A stretch of DNA of 62,825 nucleotides, taken from the NCBI GenBank assembly GCA_937901125.1, contig CALCGT010000037.1:1-62825 (forward strand), read 5' to 3'. The translations under genes and the position numbers were made by a program. A model generated the notes under the pieces. The model was not told where the DNA came from. It made no database searches and was given only the letters and a program-made list of their open reading frames with translations. Below are positions 26,672 through 35,143 of this stretch, in pieces (the stretch's first letter is position 1; each line of letters opens with the position of its first letter). The DNA is from an uncultured Clostridia bacterium. Lineage in GTDB: Bacteria > Bacillota > Clostridia > Lachnospirales > Anaerotignaceae.

Positions 26672-27826
26672 ATGGGTAAAAATCCTGGCAGACCGAAAAA
26701 GAAAACTGCGAAGCGGAAGTATATCAAGCCTTTGGGATATGATTTTACGGTCATGTTCATCGTGCTGACGCTGGTGCTTTTTGGCGTTGTCATGATTTTC
26801 AGCTCCAGCTATTATTATACGATGACTACGGAACGTTTCCATAACGATATGTTCTATTTCCTGAAACGTCAGAGTCTTTGGGCAGCACTGGGCATCTGTG
26901 CTATGGTGTTCTGTATGAATATCCCCTATACCTTCTGGAAACGATTTGCGAAACTGGCTTACTGGGTTTCCAATATTTTCCTGGCAATGCTACCCTTCTT
27001 CGGTACAGAGCTGGGCGGTCAGAAGCGTTGGCTGGGCGTAGGCTCTTTGTCTTTCCAACCTTCGGAATTTACGAAGATTGCAGTCATTTTGTATCTTTCT
27101 GTCTATGTTATGGACCATCGGAAGGACTTGGGAAATCTGAAGGGCTTTGCAAAGGCCTGCGGGGTGCTACTGCTGCCGGTGGCGTTGATTGCTGTCTCAA
27201 ACTTCTCTTCTGCGTTGCTGGTAGGGCTGATGGGGGCGACGATCCTTTTTGTAGCCAGCCCTCGTGTGTGGTATTTCGGGGCGGCTATCGCCGGTGCAGT
27301 ACCCCTTTGTGGTATTGCGATTCTGCTGCCGCAGTTTAGGTATCGACTGGGACGTATCCAAACTTGGCTGGATCCTTGGAGTGACCCGACAGATGCGGGT
27401 TTCCAGACGATCCAGTCCCTGTATGCGTTGGCGTCCGGCGGCTTATTTGGCCTTGGCTTGGGGCAGAGCCGACAAAAGACATTCATCCCAGAAGCCTACA
27501 ACGATATCATCTTCGCCATCATTTGCGAGGAATTGGGCATCGTGGGGGCTGCGTTAGTTATCCTGCTGTTTGCGGTGCTGATCTGGAGAGGTATCCGCAT
27601 TGCCTTGAATGCCAAGGATTCCTTTGGTATGCTGGTGGCGACAGGTATCACGGCAGTCATTGCTTTCCAGTCCATCATCAATATCGGCGTAGTAACGAAC
27701 ACCATCCCCAATACAGGGCAGCCCTTGCCCTTCGTCAGCTACGGTGGTACATCACTGCTGTTCTTGATGGCAATGGTGGGAATATTACTGAATATTTCCC
27801 GTTATCCGAAGGATAGAGAAAAATAA
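26672..27826 (+). CDS. SEDS glycosyltransferase FtsW/SpoVE
   Basis: Polytopic membrane glycan polymerase of 384 residues that works with class B PBPs. GGQKRWLGVGSLSFQPSEFTK, the conserved ICEELGIVGA region and VTNTIPNTGQPLPFVSYGG are family marks; N-terminus is basic and cytoplasmic. Whether it serves vegetative division (FtsW) or sporulation (SpoVE) cannot be decided; it is the last gene of the cluster, where SpoVE lies in Bacillus. murG, murB and ftsQ/divIB, usually next, are absent. Confidence 0.93.
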   Translation: MGKNPGRPKKKTAKRKYIKPLGYDFTVMFIVLTLVLFGVVMIFSSSYYYTMTTERFHNDMFYFLKRQSLWAALGICAMVFCMNIPYTFWKRFAKLAYWVSNIFLAMLPFFGTELGGQKRWLGVGSLSFQPSEFTKIAVILYLSVYVMDHRKDLGNLKGFAKACGVLLLPVALIAVSNFSSALLVGLMGATILFVASPRVWYFGAAIAGAVPLCGIAILLPQFRYRLGRIQTWLDPWSDPTDAGFQTIQSLYALASGGLFGLGLGQSRQKTFIPEAYNDIIFAIICEELGIVGAALVILLFAVLIWRGIRIALNAKDSFGMLVATGITAVIAFQSIINIGVVTNTIPNTGQPLPFVSYGGTSLLFLMAMVGILLNISRYPKDREK

Positions 27827-27860
27827 AGAAAAGCTTACATAAAGGGGAGAATGCCTCCCG

Positions 27861-27927
27861 AAAAAAGAGAGAACACATCCTTTCTATTCTGTAAATGGAT
27901 AGAAAGAGCATATTCTCTCTTTTTTTC
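27861..27927 (+). terminator. Terminator of the division and cell wall cluster
   Basis: Long hairpin: GAGAGAA with TTCTCTC outside and CTTTCTAT with ATAGAAAG inside, followed by a run of T. Confidence 0.85.
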
Positions 27928-27967
27928 TCCGCTTTTCGATGTATACAGAATAATTACTAAAATACCC

Positions 27968-27996
27968 TTGACAAAATTGGACGAATTGAATAAAAT
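27968..27996 (+). promoter_or_regulatory. Promoter of the valS leader
   Basis: TTGACA, 17-bp spacer, TAAAAT: a near-consensus sigma-A promoter about 310 bp ahead of valS. Confidence 0.75.
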
Positions 27997-28002
27997 CTTG
28001 TG

Positions 28003-28280
28003 GTATAGAACAAAATATAGCACTGTGAAAGACAGAGAAAAAGAGGAGTACACATCCCGAATTCTCAGAGAGAAGGGCTCACCGGCTGAAAGGCTCTTTG
28101 CAGGAAAGATGTGGAAGGTAGCTTTGGAGTTGTTTCGATGAAGAGGAAACCCCTTGTGTAGGCGAAAACGGGAGGTCCCGTTACAGACCGTAAAGTGTCC
28201 GTTCCGATTGGAACGGGAATAAAGGTGGTACCGCGAGCTTTCGTCCTTTTTTGGGCGAAGGCTCTTTTCTTTTTTCACGG
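28003..28280 (+). promoter_or_regulatory. T-box leader (tRNA-Val sensing)
   Basis: Contains the invariant T-box AAAGGTGGTACCGCG (28221-28235) with bulge UGGU to pair with the ACCA end of uncharged tRNA-Val. Stem I lies 5' of it; the S-turn pair AGTA ... GAAG places the specifier at 28118-28120, GTA, a valine codon. The terminator is GAGCTTTCGTCC (28235-28246) with GGGCGAAGGCTC (28253-28264), then TTTTCTTTTTT. Uncharged tRNA-Val stabilises the antiterminator and turns valS on; that is established for the class, the specifier position is my reading. Confidence 0.92.
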
Positions 28281-28309
28281 TGAAATAAAAACATAGGAGG
28301 AAAATCACA

Positions 28310-30943
28310 ATGAGAGAGCTGGCGAAAAATTTTGACCCCTCTGTTGTAGAAGAAAGACTCTACAACAAATGGATGGAAAAGAAATATTTCCATACAGAAG
28401 TAGATAAAACAAAAGAACCTTTTTGTATCGTAATGCCCCCCCCGAACATCACAGGGCAGCTGCACATGGGCCATGCCTTGGATAATACCATGCAGGATAT
28501 CCTGATTAGATGGAAGAGAATGGCTGGCTACAATGCCCTGTGGGTACCCGGTATCGACCATGCAAGTATTTCTACAGAGTTGAAAGTCGTTCAGAAAATG
28601 GCTTCTGAAGGCCTGACAAAGGAAGACGTTGGCCGTGAAGGCTTCCTGGAACGGGCTTGGGCATGGAAAGAAGAATACGGCGGCATTATCCTGAATCAGC
28701 TGTGCAAACTAGGCTGCTCCTGTGACTGGGACCGCGTACGTTTCACCATGGACGAAGGCTGCTCTGAAGCTGTTCTGGAAACTTTCTGCAGACTGTATGA
28801 AAAAGGCTATATTTACCGTGGCGAAAAGATCATCAACTGGTGTCCCGAATGTCAGACGACAATTTCTGACGCAGAGGTAGAACACGTTGATACAGCCGGT
28901 CATTTCTATCATATCAACTATCCTATCGTTGGTTCTGATGAAAAGCTGAGACTGGCAACGACAAGACCTGAAACAATGCTGGGCGATACAGCTGTTGCAG
29001 TACATCCTGAGGATGAAAGATATCAGCACTTGATCGGCAAAACCTGTATCGTTCCTGTTCTGAATAAGGAAGTTCCCATCATTGCTGACTCCTATGTAGA
29101 CAGAGAATTTGGTACCGGTGTTGTAAAAATCACACCTGCCCATGACCCTAACGACTTTGAAGTTGGCCTGAGACACGATCTGCCTCGTATCTGTGTGATG
29201 AACGATGACGGCACTATGAATGAACTGGCTGGCAGATTCGCTGGTATGGACAGAATGGAAGCCAGAAAAGAAATCGTAAAGCAGTTGGATGAAGAAGGCT
29301 ATCTGGTAGAGATCGAAGATATCACCCATGCCGTAGGCTGCCACGAAAGATGTCATGTTGCCATCGAACCTATGATCAAACTGCAGTGGTTCGTTAAGAT
29401 GGAAGAACTGGCAAAACCTGCGATCAAGGTTTATCAGGATCAGGAATTGAAATTTGTTCCCGATCGTTTTGGTAAGATCTATATGCATTGGCTGGAAAAT
29501 ATCCGCGACTGGTGTATTTCCCGTCAGCTGTGGTGGGGTCACAGAATCCCTGCGTACTACTGTGATGACTGCGGTTATATCACAGTAGCAAAAGAAAACC
29601 CCGGAAAATGTGAAAAATGTGGTTCTGCAAATATCAGACAGGACGAAGATACACTGGATACTTGGTTCAGTTCTGCCCTGTGGCCTTTCTCTACACTGGG
29701 CTGGCCCCATGAAACAGAAGAGCTGAAGCATTTCTATCCCACAAGCGTACTGGTAACAGGCTATGACATCATCTTCTTCTGGGTAATCAGAATGGTATTC
29801 TCCGGCATGGAACAGATCGGCGAAAGACCTTTCAATGATGTATTGATCCATGGCCTGATTCGTGACGATCAGGGGCGTAAGTTCTCCAAATCTCTGGGCA
29901 ACGGTATCGATCCTCTGGAAGTAATTAAAAACTATGGTGCTGACCCCCTGCGTCTGATGCTGATCACAGGCAACGCACCCGGTAACGATATGCGTTTCTA
30001 CTGGGAAAGACTGGATAACTGCAGAAACTTCTGCAACAAGCTATGGAACGCTTCCCGTTTCGTTATGATGAACATGGAAGAAGAAACAAGCACAAAACTG
30101 CTGATGCTGACTTCCGCAGATAAATGGATTTTGTCCAAGGTAAACACTCTGGCAAAAGAAGTACAGGATAATCTGGACCATTATGAACTGGGTCTGGCAG
30201 CACAGAAGGTATATGACTTCATTTGGGATGAATACTGCGACTGGTACATCGAAATGGTGAAACCTCGTCTGTATAACAAAGAAGACAACACAAGAGAAGC
30301 CGCTCTGTGGACACTGAAGCAGGTTCTGATCAATGCGCTGAAGCTGATGCATCCCTTCATGCCTTTCATTACAGAAGAACTGTTTATGCATATTCAGGAT
30401 ACAGAAGAAAGCATCATGATTTCTCAGTGGCCTGTATATAAAGAAGAATGGAACTACAAAGAAAACGAAGCGGAAATCGATGCCATCAAGGAAGCAGTAA
30501 GAAATATCCGCAACATCCGTGCGGAAATGAACGTTGCACCTTCCAAGAAAGTACACGTTTATGTTGTTTCCGAAAATGAAGAAGTACGTTATATCTTTGA
30601 ACATTCCAAAGTATTCTTCAAGACACTGGGCTATGCAAGCGAAGTGACGGTACAGGCAGATAAAGCAGGTATCGGTGAAGATGCGGTATCTGTTGTGATT
30701 AAAGATGCTACTATCTATATGCCTCTGGCAGAATTGGTCGATTTCGCAAAAGAAATCGAACGTCTGGAAAAAGAACAGGCAAAACTGCATAAGGAAGTAG
30801 AACGTGTAGAAAAGAAACTGGCAAATCAGGGCTTCGTTGCAAAGGCTCCTGCCCATGTTATCGAAGAAGAAAAAGCAAAAGAAGAAAAATATAAAGCAAT
30901 GCTGGCACAAGTAGAAGAAAGACTGGCACAGCTGAAGAAATAA
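28310..30943 (+). CDS. valS: Valyl-tRNA synthetase
   Basis: Class I synthetase, 877 residues. HIGH-type motif in PPNITGQLHMGHAL, editing (CP1) domain with TTRPETMLGDTAVAVHP, KMSKS-type motif KFSKSLGNG, anticodon-binding domain, and the C-terminal coiled-coil tRNA-binding arm (EIERLEKEQAKLHKEVERVE) typical of bacterial ValRS. AGGAGG precedes the ATG. folC, often linked in Firmicutes, is not adjacent. Confidence 0.97.
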   Translation: MRELAKNFDPSVVEERLYNKWMEKKYFHTEVDKTKEPFCIVMPPPNITGQLHMGHALDNTMQDILIRWKRMAGYNALWVPGIDHASISTELKVVQKMASEGLTKEDVGREGFLERAWAWKEEYGGIILNQLCKLGCSCDWDRVRFTMDEGCSEAVLETFCRLYEKGYIYRGEKIINWCPECQTTISDAEVEHVDTAGHFYHINYPIVGSDEKLRLATTRPETMLGDTAVAVHPEDERYQHLIGKTCIVPVLNKEVPIIADSYVDREFGTGVVKITPAHDPNDFEVGLRHDLPRICVMNDDGTMNELAGRFAGMDRMEARKEIVKQLDEEGYLVEIEDITHAVGCHERCHVAIEPMIKLQWFVKMEELAKPAIKVYQDQELKFVPDRFGKIYMHWLENIRDWCISRQLWWGHRIPAYYCDDCGYITVAKENPGKCEKCGSANIRQDEDTLDTWFSSALWPFSTLGWPHETEELKHFYPTSVLVTGYDIIFFWVIRMVFSGMEQIGERPFNDVLIHGLIRDDQGRKFSKSLGNGIDPLEVIKNYGADPLRLMLITGNAPGNDMRFYWERLDNCRNFCNKLWNASRFVMMNMEEETSTKLLMLTSADKWILSKVNTLAKEVQDNLDHYELGLAAQKVYDFIWDEYCDWYIEMVKPRLYNKEDNTREAALWTLKQVLINALKLMHPFMPFITEELFMHIQDTEESIMISQWPVYKEEWNYKENEAEIDAIKEAVRNIRNIRAEMNVAPSKKVHVYVVSENEEVRYIFEHSKVFFKTLGYASEVTVQADKAGIGEDAVSVVIKDATIYMPLAELVDFAKEIERLEKEQAKLHKEVERVEKKLANQGFVAKAPAHVIEEEKAKEEKYKAMLAQVEERLAQLKK

Positions 30944-30950
30944 GAAATGC

Positions 30951-30984
30951 AAAACCCTTCCGAGAGATTGGAGGGGTTTTCTGC
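30951..30984 (+). terminator. valS terminator
   Basis: AAAACCCTTCC pairs with GGAGGGGTTTT around an 8-nt loop, eight bases after the stop codon. Confidence 0.8.
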
Positions 30985-31054
30985 TACAAAAACATTGACA
31001 AGATGGGAAAAAACTATTTTGTGTATTTGCACGGAGTAAAAAGGAGGAAGAAAA

Positions 31055-31579
31055 ATGAGATACGATAGCAGAGACTTGGAAGAAAGAAGTGTATTGGCTA
31101 CGGCAGCGAAGATGTGTGCGGCTGCGAGAACGGCACCAAAAGCCAGAGGCATCGACCGTATTGAAACGCTGGTTTTGACAGGAGAAGAAAAAAACAAGCT
31201 AGCGGATAAGATGGAAGAAATTTTCGAAGCAACAGGAGAAGCTAATGCCTTTTTCAAAAGAGATGCAGGAAATGTAAGGGATTCCGAAGCGGTGGTGCTG
31301 ATTGGGACGAAAAAAGCATATTTGGGACTGACCTACTGTGGCTTTTGTGGTTTGGAAAACTGCGGCAACTGCAATCAGAAGGGCGGCAGCTGCGCCTTTG
31401 ATTATGTGAATTTGGGGATCGCGTTATCCTCTGCCGCTGTGGCATCCCAGATGGATTTTGTGGATAACCGCATCATGTTTTCCATCGGCAGGGCTTGGAT
31501 GGATATGGAAGGGGACGATATTGTTTGGTTCGGTATCCCTTTGAGCGTAGCAGGTAAGAGTAAGTTTTTTGACAGATAA
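31055..31579 (+). CDS. DUF2148 (ferredoxin-like) domain protein
   Basis: 174 residues, of the DUF2148 family. Visible features: N-terminal RDLEERSVLATAAKMCAAARTAPKARG and a central cysteine cluster TYCGFCGLENCGNCNQKGG that could bind an iron-sulfur cluster or zinc. No function is established. Strong AAGGAGG. Followed 27 bp later by a cupin gene with no terminator between, so probably co-transcribed. Confidence 0.8.
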   Translation: MRYDSRDLEERSVLATAAKMCAAARTAPKARGIDRIETLVLTGEEKNKLADKMEEIFEATGEANAFFKRDAGNVRDSEAVVLIGTKKAYLGLTYCGFCGLENCGNCNQKGGSCAFDYVNLGIALSSAAVASQMDFVDNRIMFSIGRAWMDMEGDDIVWFGIPLSVAGKSKFFDR

Positions 31580-31606
31580 TTTGGAAGAGATAAAGGAGGA
31601 AAAGAA

Positions 31607-31945
31607 ATGAAAAAAGGTAGCGAGGTATTTGTATTTGGCAAAGATGTGCCAGTGACACCCGCAGGGGAAGGTGTGGAAAGAAAAGTGCTGGGCTACAGCG
31701 AAAGTGTGATGATTTGTGAGATTAAGATGAGAAAAGGAGCAGCAATCCCTAGTCATGCCCATTCTCATGAGCAGTGTTCTACTATTATTTCCGGCAAGTA
31801 TACCTATACCGTTGGGGCGGAAACGAAAGAAGTGCAGGCTGGGGACAGCGTCATGGTAGGGCCCGATGTGTTCCATGGCATTATTGCTCTGGAAGATGCA
31901 CTGGTGATTGATGCTTTCGCACCTATGAGAGAGGACTTTATGTGA
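31607..31945 (+). CDS. Small cupin-domain protein
   Basis: 112-residue single-domain cupin. First motif SHAHSHEQCSTIISGKYTY supplies the His/His/Glu metal ligands, second motif AGDSVMVGPDVFHGI the last His. Ligand and activity unknown. Likely in one unit with the DUF2148 gene. Confidence 0.82.
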   Translation: MKKGSEVFVFGKDVPVTPAGEGVERKVLGYSESVMICEIKMRKGAAIPSHAHSHEQCSTIISGKYTYTVGAETKEVQAGDSVMVGPDVFHGIIALEDALVIDAFAPMREDFM

Positions 31946-31969
31946 TAAAATAAAATTTTTACAAAGTTT

Positions 31970-31996
31970 CGGCGGGAAAATCCCCGCCGTTTTTTT
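31970..31996 (+). terminator. Terminator after the cupin gene
   Basis: CGGCGGG / CCCGCCG stem with a 6-nt loop, then seven T. Confidence 0.9.
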
Positions 31997-32089
31997 ATGG
32001 AAAAGTAGAATGTTCGTAAAAAGAAAATCAAGAAAAAGTAAGGATATGTAAAACCTTTTTGGAGGAATGTTAGCTTTCCGTTAATTCTA

Positions 32090-32118
32090 TTGCTGCGGGA
32101 TTTTTCCTATGGTATACC
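32090..32118 (+). promoter_or_regulatory. Promoter of the alkaline phosphatase gene
   Basis: TTGCTG, 17-bp spacer, TATACC. The leader that follows has a small hairpin GCGGT-GAAAA-ACCGC. I looked for Pho-box repeats and found none that I would defend, so phosphate control is expected from the gene but not shown. Confidence 0.4.
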
Positions 32119-32178
32119 TGTAGTAGCGGTGAAAAACCGCAGGGTAAATTAGGATATTACTTTGAGGAGGGTATTGAT

Positions 32179-33708
32179 ATGAATTGGAAAAAAGGATTGG
32201 CAGCAGCATTGGCAGTTGTGACTGTGGCAGGCACCATGTCGGTTTACAATGATATTATGGGGGGCCCAGTGATCGCAGAGGCAAAGACAACAGCATCTGA
32301 TACAGCGGTAAAATACAAAACACCGAAATATGTATTTCTGTTCATCGGCGATGGCATGAGCTATCCTCAGTTTCAGGCAGCTTCCGACTATTTGGGCGCA
32401 GTGAAAAATGAGGGGAAAGAATTGGTGAAAGGCGGAGAAAAGCTTTCTTTTATGAATTTCCCTGTAGTAGGTTCCGCTGCAACATACGATTCCACATCCT
32501 TCTGTCCGGACTCCGCTTCCACAGCAACTTCCATTGCCAGCGGCAACAAGACCCATAGCGGTGTCATTAACATGGATGAAACAAAAACAAAATCTTTTGA
32601 AACTATCGCAGAAAAACTGAAAGAGCAGAAGGGCTATAAGGTTGGTATCGTAACATCTGTAAACTTGAACCATGCCACACCTGCAGCGTTCTATGCCCAT
32701 CAGGCAAGCAGAAAGAACTACTATGAGATCGGCGAGGAAATGGTAGAAAGCGGCTTCGATTACTTTGCAGGCGGCGCACTGCTGAAGCCGGAAGGTAATG
32801 ATGGAGATAAGGAAAATATCTATGACGTAGCAGAAGAAGCAGGCTATGATGTCATCCAGACACAGGCAGAGGCAGAAAAACTGACTGCGAAAGACGGCAA
32901 AGCCATTGTAATTGCGGAAAAGCTGGCCGATGAAGATTCCATTTCCTATGAGAATGACAGAGAAAGAAACGAATGGGCACTGAAGGATTATGTAAAAAAA
33001 GGCATTGAAGTGCTGGATAACGACAAGGGCTTCTTTATGATGGTAGAAGGCGGTAAAATTGACTGGGCTTGTCATGCCAACGATGCAGGCTCTACCATTG
33101 CGGATACCGTTGCCCTGAGCGATGCTGTCGATGTAGCATTGAAATTCTATGCAGAGCATCCCGAAGAAACACTGATTTTGGTAACGGGGGACCATGAAAC
33201 GGGCGGTCTGACCATCGGTTATGCAGGCACAGATTATGACACATATCTCACCAATCTGACAAACCAGAAAATTTCCTATGCGAAATTTGATGAGGAATAT
33301 GTAGCAGGCTATAAAGCAAACAAAACTTCTTTTGCGAATGTGCTGAAAGATATCAAGAAGAACTTTGGTCTGATGGCTGCATCTGATCCTGATGCCGGGA
33401 AGAATCCTAAACTGGTTCTGACAGATTATGAAATGAGCAAGCTGAAAGCAGCCTATGAAAAATCCATGAGCGGCGATACAGATGATCTGAGTCAGGAGGA
33501 ATATGTGCTGTATGGTTCCTATGAGCCACTGACAGTAACGATTACTCATATCCTGAACAATAAATCCGGTATCAACTTTGCATCCTACGCCCATACAGGT
33601 CTGCCTGTAGCGGTATTTGCAAAGGGACAGGGGCAGGAATTGTTTGAAGGCTACTATGATAATACAAATATTTTCGACAACATGGCGGAAATTCTGAAAG
33701 TAAAATAA
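32179..33708 (+). CDS. Exported alkaline phosphatase (PhoA family)
   Basis: 509-residue secreted phosphomonoesterase. Signal peptide (MNWKKGLAAALAVVTVAG). VFLFIGDGMSYPQ holds the first metal ligand; the phosphorylated Ser is in CPDSASTATSIASGNKT; MVEGGKIDWACHANDA, LVTGDHETGGLTIGY and YAHTGLPVAVFA give the remaining metal ligands. Releases phosphate from organic esters outside the cell. GAGGAGGG-type site ahead of the ATG. Confidence 0.93.
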   Translation: MNWKKGLAAALAVVTVAGTMSVYNDIMGGPVIAEAKTTASDTAVKYKTPKYVFLFIGDGMSYPQFQAASDYLGAVKNEGKELVKGGEKLSFMNFPVVGSAATYDSTSFCPDSASTATSIASGNKTHSGVINMDETKTKSFETIAEKLKEQKGYKVGIVTSVNLNHATPAAFYAHQASRKNYYEIGEEMVESGFDYFAGGALLKPEGNDGDKENIYDVAEEAGYDVIQTQAEAEKLTAKDGKAIVIAEKLADEDSISYENDRERNEWALKDYVKKGIEVLDNDKGFFMMVEGGKIDWACHANDAGSTIADTVALSDAVDVALKFYAEHPEETLILVTGDHETGGLTIGYAGTDYDTYLTNLTNQKISYAKFDEEYVAGYKANKTSFANVLKDIKKNFGLMAASDPDAGKNPKLVLTDYEMSKLKAAYEKSMSGDTDDLSQEEYVLYGSYEPLTVTITHILNNKSGINFASYAHTGLPVAVFAKGQGQELFEGYYDNTNIFDNMAEILKVK

Positions 33709-33732
33709 CTCAGTGACAACGGAGGAAAGAGG

Positions 33733-34941
33733 ATGGAAAAGGATAAACTGCGGTATTATTTGCCGGTCATTGTTTCGGCGGTGTTCCTGATGATCTTGTT
33801 CCTGCTGCCTACAGGGTATGAGGGAGCAGTGATCTATCAGGGGATGGACCGCTGTGCGGCAAGGGTGCTGGAAGTGGATGACAGTATGATCATTGACACA
33901 GGGCTAGTACGCTCCGGAGAGCAAAGCTGTACATTGGAACTTTTGGGCGGCAAATTTCAGGGAGAGATCGTAAACGGCTGCAATATGCTGAATGGTTCTT
34001 TGGAGCAGGATAAGATCTTTGCAGTGGGCGATAAGGCCCAGGTAGTAGTCAGCTACCAAGGGGACGAGATCGGCACAGTAACGATGATCGACCATTACCG
34101 CATTAACGCAGAACTCCTTCTGGCAGGCATATTTGCGGTGTTCCTGCTGTTCTTCGCAGGGCAGACAGGGCTCAGAGCCATCCTTTCCTTCGGTGTGACC
34201 GTTTTGTGTATCTGGAAGATATTAGTGCCCTTGTATTTGAAAGGTGTGAACCCGGTTGGGGTCGGTATGATCGTGACGCTGCTGCTGACAGGCATCATCA
34301 TCTCACTGGTGTATGGATTTGACAGGCGGACAGCCTCGGCAGTGCTGGGGGCGGTAGCGGGATTGCTGGTGACAGCGGTTTTAGGTATCCTCTTCACGAA
34401 GGCATTCAAAATACACGGTGCGGTGATGTCTTATTCAGAAAGCTTGCTGTACAGCGGGTATCAGGACCTGAACTTGACTGAGATTTTCATGGCAAGCATT
34501 TTTATCGGCTCTTCCGGAGCGGTGATGGACTTGGCAGTAGATATCACTTCTGCCGTACGGGAGGTCGTTGATAAAAAGCCGGATGTTTCCCGATGGGAAG
34601 CGGTAAAAAGCGGCATCAATGTAGGTCGGGCGGCAATGGGGACCATGACCACTACACTGCTTTTGGCTTATTCTGGCGGTTATATTGCCCTGCTGATGGT
34701 TTTTATGGCACAGGGTACTCCCCTTTACAATATCTTTAATTATAAATATGTTGCAGCGGAAATCCTCCATACTTTGGTAGGCAGCTTTGGACTGGTCACA
34801 ACAGCACCATTGACCGCATTGATGGCAGGGATGCTTCTGGCAGGAGAAAAGCGGCCTTTGCCCGCAGGAGAGACGCAGGAAACATTCAAAGAGAATACCG
34901 CAGGACTTAGCTGCAACTACGCTCTGCGATACCATAAATAA
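33733..34941 (+). CDS. YibE/F family membrane protein
   Basis: 402 residues; one N-terminal helix, an extracytoplasmic segment of about 100 residues with a beta-rich look, then about seven membrane helices (LLLAGIFAVFLLFFAG, GMIVTLLLTGIIISLVYG and so on). YibE/F proteins are suggested transporters but none is well characterised. The last ~20 residues (FKENTAGLSCNYALRYHK) follow the family core and lie next to the prophage boundary, so the C-terminus may have been altered by integration; this cannot be decided without an uninserted homologue. Confidence 0.82.
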   Translation: MEKDKLRYYLPVIVSAVFLMILFLLPTGYEGAVIYQGMDRCAARVLEVDDSMIIDTGLVRSGEQSCTLELLGGKFQGEIVNGCNMLNGSLEQDKIFAVGDKAQVVVSYQGDEIGTVTMIDHYRINAELLLAGIFAVFLLFFAGQTGLRAILSFGVTVLCIWKILVPLYLKGVNPVGVGMIVTLLLTGIIISLVYGFDRRTASAVLGAVAGLLVTAVLGILFTKAFKIHGAVMSYSESLLYSGYQDLNLTEIFMASIFIGSSGAVMDLAVDITSAVREVVDKKPDVSRWEAVKSGINVGRAAMGTMTTTLLLAYSGGYIALLMVFMAQGTPLYNIFNYKYVAAEILHTLVGSFGLVTTAPLTALMAGMLLAGEKRPLPAGETQETFKENTAGLSCNYALRYHK

Positions 34942-35143
34942 ACTTTTTTCATCATTGTATCTACGTTGAGGAAAGCTTCGGCGGGGATACAATGGCTCTT
35001 CCCATACTTATATTTTCGAAAACAGCGGCTATGGAAAATCATGGTCGCTATTTTTGTTTGCAGAAAAAAGAACCCCAGACGAAATGTCGGGGGGATTTTT
35101 TGAATTTATCCATATCAAGGAATAATTTCCAGCCAGTAATTGT
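34942..35143. other. Probable attL region
   Basis: The junction between host yibE/F and the leftward integrase must fall here or in the 3' end of the host gene. It contains an interrupted inverted repeat ATTGTATC (34954-34961) / GATACAAT (34986-34993). The core cannot be named from one junction. Confidence 0.35.
35072..35103. terminator. Terminator after the integrase gene
   Basis: Imperfect stem CCCC-A-GAC / GTC-G-GGGG with A-run left and T-run right, usable in both directions; for the integrase (leftward) it lies about 45 bp past the stop. Confidence 0.55.

Noticed and set aside
31003..31054. TTGACA near 31000 as promoter of the DUF2148 gene
   Set aside because: A good -35 box, but no -10 box at 16-18 bp spacing better than TTTTGT or TTTGTG; left unannotated.
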